Source: Grimontia kaedaensis
Lineage (GTDB): Bacteria; Pseudomonadota; Gammaproteobacteria; Enterobacterales; Vibrionaceae
NCBI RefSeq assembly: GCF_023746615.1
Contig: NZ_CP082275.1
Span: forward strand, 3,038,001-3,102,000
Length of the DNA: 64,000 nt
Direction of reading: 5' to 3'
Shown: piece after piece, positions 61,278 through 64,000 of the stretch
How positions within the stretch are numbered: the stretch's first letter is position 1
How the letters are laid out: the number at the start of each line of letters is the position of its first letter
Made by a program: the position numbers and the translations under genes
Notes under the pieces: generated by a model
Seen by the model: only the letters and a program-made list of their open reading frames with translations
Database searches by the model: none
Told to the model about the DNA's origin: nothing

Positions 61278-62183
61278 TCAAGAAGATGGTGGATGACTCA
61301 GATCGTAAGCGATACGGCTCAACTCCAGCATGGAGTAGCGGTGCTCGACGAAGTCATACACATTGCCAGACATTGCCAGCTTATAAAGGGCCACGGCTGA
61401 ATTAATATCACCCTGCGCCTGATAGCGCTTGGCAAGATAGAAGTAGCCTTCGCAGAGTCGTTCTGCAAGCTGGGCATTATCCGTACTGGTGTTCATCACC
61501 TCAGTGAAGAAAGCTTCTTCACTGATATCATTCAGGTACATCCTTGCCAGCAACCAGCCCCAATCAAGCTTATCTGAGCGGTCATAGCGCACTCTCAGAC
61601 CCTGCTGCGCTTTTTCCGGGCCATCTTTTTCGAGCTCCGCAAGATACAGCCACAATGCACGGTAGGCGTCATTCTCGTTATCGTTGTAGTGCTTGAGCAG
61701 ATCGCGGACAGCCAGTTCGTAACGGCCGCCGTAATACAAAGCAATACCGCGGTTTCGCTCAGCAAACTGGTGCTGCTCGTTCAGTTCAAGGCTAGAGTCA
61801 AAAGCTTCATAGGCGGCGTCATACATGCCACTTTGGGTAAAGTAGACACCCAGAATATTAAACACATCCGGCTGAGCAGGGTTATAAGAAAGTGAGCGAT
61901 TAAAATCCAGACGCGCCAGATCGCGAAGACCCAAGCTGTCGTTAATCAGGCCACGCTCGTAGAAAAGCTGCGCCCGGTCTCTTTCGGTTAAGTCATCACG
62001 CAGTAAAATTTGGTCGATACGCGCCAGCTGCACTTCCTGCTGCGTGGTTGGCTGCAGTGGCACCGCCATTGGCAACATATGCCAAGGCTGGTCTTTGTTC
62101 ACTGAGTTGCCCGAGGTCACACAGCCTGACAACAGCAGTGCAGAGCCTAGAACCGTCAGTGGCAGCCAGTTAAGTTTTCGCAT
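61278..62183 (-). CDS. nlpI: Lipoprotein NlpI (TPR protein)
   Basis: 301 residues from the ATG at 62183, preceded by GGAGAG. Lipoprotein signal MRKLNWLPLTVLGSALLLSGC (Cys21). The mature part has TPR repeats (for example RAQLFYERGLINDSLGLRDL and VFNILGVYFTQSGMYDAAYE). NlpI is an outer-membrane adaptor that binds peptidoglycan endopeptidases and the Prc protease and controls their turnover. It follows pnp on the same strand, as in E. coli. Confidence 0.95.
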   Translation of the reverse strand: MRKLNWLPLTVLGSALLLSGCVTSGNSVNKDQPWHMLPMAVPLQPTTQQEVQLARIDQILLRDDLTERDRAQLFYERGLINDSLGLRDLARLDFNRSLSYNPAQPDVFNILGVYFTQSGMYDAAYEAFDSSLELNEQHQFAERNRGIALYYGGRYELAVRDLLKHYNDNENDAYRALWLYLAELEKDGPEKAQQGLRVRYDRSDKLDWGWLLARMYLNDISEEAFFTEVMNTSTDNAQLAERLCEGYFYLAKRYQAQGDINSAVALYKLAMSGNVYDFVEHRYSMLELSRIAYDLSHPPSS

Positions 62184-62207
62184 TAGCGCTTCTCTCCTGA
62201 AAAACAA

Positions 62208-62228
62208 AAAGGGGGCATTGCCCCCTTT
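62208..62228 (-). terminator. Terminator/attenuator between pnp and nlpI
   Basis: Read on the minus strand: AAAGGGGGC / GCCCCCTTT with a three-base loop followed by TTGTTTTT, 34 bases after the pnp stop. Confidence 0.88.
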
Positions 62229-62261
62229 GTTATACCGTGTTTCACGCTAAAGCGTAAACCG

Positions 62262-64000
62262 TTATGCGTCAGCTTCTGGCTGTGCGTCAGTTTCTGAAGC
62301 TTCCGGCGCTTGCTCTACCGCTTCTTTCATTGACAGACGGATACGACCCTGACGGTCGATTTCCAGAACCTTAACCTGTACTTCCTGACCCATTTCAACG
62401 TAGTCAGACACTTTCTCGATGCGCTTATCAGCCACTTGAGAAATGTGTACCAAGCCTTCTTTGGTGCCGATAACAGACACGAAGCAACCGAAGTCTACGA
62501 TACGAGTGACTTTACCTGTGTAGATACGACCTACTTCCACTTCTGCAGTCAGCGCTTCGATGCGCGCGATAGCCGCTTTCGCTTTCTCGCCGTCGGTTGC
62601 TGCGATCTTCACAGTACCGTCGTCTTCGATTTCGATAGTGGTTTCAGTTTCTTCAGTCAGCGCACGGATAACCGCACCGCCTTTACCGATGACATCTTTG
62701 ATCTTCTCTGGGTTGATCTTGATGGTATGGATACGTGGTGCGAATTCAGAGATATCGTCACGTGCAGAAGAGATAGCCTGATCCATCACGCTCAAGATGT
62801 GCAGACGCGCACCTTTTGCTTGGTTCAGAGCGATCTGCATAATCTCTTTGGTGATACCTTCGATCTTGATGTCCATCTGCAGTGCAGTCACACCGTCGTC
62901 AGTACCTGCTACTTTGAAGTCCATGTCGCCCAGGTGGTCTTCGTCACCCAGGATGTCAGACAGAACAACAAAATCCTCGCCTTCTTTCACAAGACCCATC
63001 GCGATACCCGCAACAGATTTCTTGATTGGTACACCTGCGTCCATCAGCGCCAGCGATGAACCACAAACAGACGCCATTGAAGAAGAACCGTTAGATTCAG
63101 TGATTTCAGATACTACGCGAACCGTGTATGGGAATTCTTCCTGAGATGGCATCACTGACTGGATACCACGCTTCGCCAGTTTACCGTGGCCGATTTCACG
63201 ACGCTTAGGAGAGCCAACAAAGCCGGTCTCACCTACACAGTACGGAGGGAAGTTGTAGTGGAACAGGAAGTTATCCGTTGTTTCACCAGTGATTGAGTCG
63301 ATGATTTGCGCATCACGCTGAGTACCCAGAGTTGCCGTTACCAGCGCCTGAGTTTCACCACGGGTGAACAGTGAAGAACCGTGGGTACGTGGCAGAACGC
63401 CAGTACGAACGTCCAGTGCACGAACCATGTCTTTCTCACGACCGTCGATACGTGGTTCACCAGCAATGATACGGCTACGTACTACGTTCTTCTCAAGGCT
63501 GTACAGCATGCCTTGGATTTCACGTGCGTCCAGCGTCTCGTCTTGCTCAAGCAGTTGCTCTTTCACGCTTGACTTGATTTCGCCAACACGGTCGTAACGC
63601 GCCATTTTCTCAGTGATTTGGTACGCTTCGGTGAATTGTGCTTCAGCCAGTTCAGCAACACGCGCTTTCAGCTCGGTGTTCACTTCTGGTGCAGTCCAAT
63701 CCCAAGCTGGAGTAGCAACTTCTGCTGCGAACTCGTTGATAGCCTGAATAACCACTTGCTGTTGATCGTGACCGAACACCACCGCTTGCAGCATTTGCTC
63801 TTCAGACAGACGGTCAGCTTCTGATTCAACCATCAGAACTGCGCCTTCAGTACCAGCAACAACCAGATCCAGACGGCTGTTCTCAAGCTCTGTGTTGCTT
63901 GGGTTCAGTACCAACTCATCGTTGATGAAACCAACGCGTGCAGCACCGATTGGGCCGTTGAATGGGATGCCAGAAATCGCCAGCGCCGCAGAAGTACCAA
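62262..64000 (-). CDS. pnp: Polyribonucleotide nucleotidyltransferase, C-terminal part (5' truncated)
   Basis: The reading frame stays open to the right edge (ALAISGIPFNGPIGAARVGF ...), so the start lies outside; about 578 of roughly 700 residues are present. Visible parts: the end of the first RNase PH domain, the helical linker, the second RNase PH domain (IDGREKDMVRALDVRTGVLPRTHGSSLFTRGETQ), a KH domain (KIKDVIGKGGAVIRALTEET) and an S1 domain (GRIYTGKVTRIVDFGCFVSV). PNPase degrades RNA 3' to 5' by phosphorolysis. Confidence 0.97.
   Translation of the reverse strand, partial: GTSAALAISGIPFNGPIGAARVGFINDELVLNPSNTELENSRLDLVVAGTEGAVLMVESEADRLSEEQMLQAVVFGHDQQQVVIQAINEFAAEVATPAWDWTAPEVNTELKARVAELAEAQFTEAYQITEKMARYDRVGEIKSSVKEQLLEQDETLDAREIQGMLYSLEKNVVRSRIIAGEPRIDGREKDMVRALDVRTGVLPRTHGSSLFTRGETQALVTATLGTQRDAQIIDSITGETTDNFLFHYNFPPYCVGETGFVGSPKRREIGHGKLAKRGIQSVMPSQEEFPYTVRVVSEITESNGSSSMASVCGSSLALMDAGVPIKKSVAGIAMGLVKEGEDFVVLSDILGDEDHLGDMDFKVAGTDDGVTALQMDIKIEGITKEIMQIALNQAKGARLHILSVMDQAISSARDDISEFAPRIHTIKINPEKIKDVIGKGGAVIRALTEETETTIEIEDDGTVKIAATDGEKAKAAIARIEALTAEVEVGRIYTGKVTRIVDFGCFVSVIGTKEGLVHISQVADKRIEKVSDYVEMGQEVQVKVLEIDRQGRIRLSMKEAVEQAPEASETDAQPEADA

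Overview
The window looks like chromosomal DNA of a marine gammaproteobacterium of the family Vibrionaceae. The support is gene content and order: trpR-slt-ettA, radA, serB-ytjB, deoCABD-nupC-yjjV-prfC, holD-rimI and ubiT/ubiU/ubiV-nlpI-pnp all occur with recognisable enteric/vibrio synteny, and a PilZ gene of the PlzC type and a PAS-GGDEF-EAL gene of the RocS/ScrG type sit where I recall them in Vibrio cholerae. A Grimontia/Enterovibrio/Photobacterium-like member is possible, but nothing here decides the genus. No tRNA, rRNA, CRISPR array, prophage or complete IS was seen.

Layout. 0-2.9 kb: the end of an unrecognised gene, a PHA depolymerase, and a chimeric gene that joins a PTS EIIA domain to the UTRA half of a GntR regulator. 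3.0-9.6 kb: four translationally coupled signalling genes (a lipoprotein fusing two different substrate-binding proteins, a histidine kinase with a FixL-like PAS domain, a single-domain response regulator, and an HPt-REC-REC-GGDEF protein). 9.7-12.0 kb: two exported spondin-domain proteins and a fatty-acid-hydroxylase-like membrane protein. 12.0-33.3 kb: housekeeping genes (yjjX, trpR, slt, ettA, a PilZ protein, an M23 peptidase, radA, PlzC-like, serB, ytjB, deoDBAC, nupC, yjjV, prfC). 33.7-54.9 kb: a biofilm-adhesin locus with a 4517-residue RTX adhesin, its type I secretion system (LapB-, LapC- and TolC-like), an OmpA-like lipoprotein and a LapD-like c-di-GMP receptor. 55.0-64.0 kb: rimI, holD, yhbS, ubiT, rocS-like, ubiU, ubiV, nlpI and the 3' part of pnp.

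Functional themes. Cyclic-di-GMP signalling recurs: one diguanylate cyclase at the end of the four-gene relay, two PilZ proteins, one degenerate GGDEF/EAL receptor (LapD-like) and one intact GGDEF-EAL enzyme. The adhesin carries a LapA-type N-terminal retention module with a TAAG motif, the expected cleavage site of a LapG protease, yet no LapG gene lies in the locus. The adhesin contains 20 nearly identical tandem repeats of 420-438 bp (14 of type A, 6 of type B) whose internal mosaic records recombination between repeat types. The nucleoside-salvage block (deoCABD, nupC) and the anaerobic ubiquinone block (ubiT, ubiU, ubiV) are conventional.

The most promising unusual items are the double-SBP / FixL-PAS kinase / HPt-REC-REC-GGDEF relay, the EIIA-UTRA chimera, and the mosaic adhesin repeat array.
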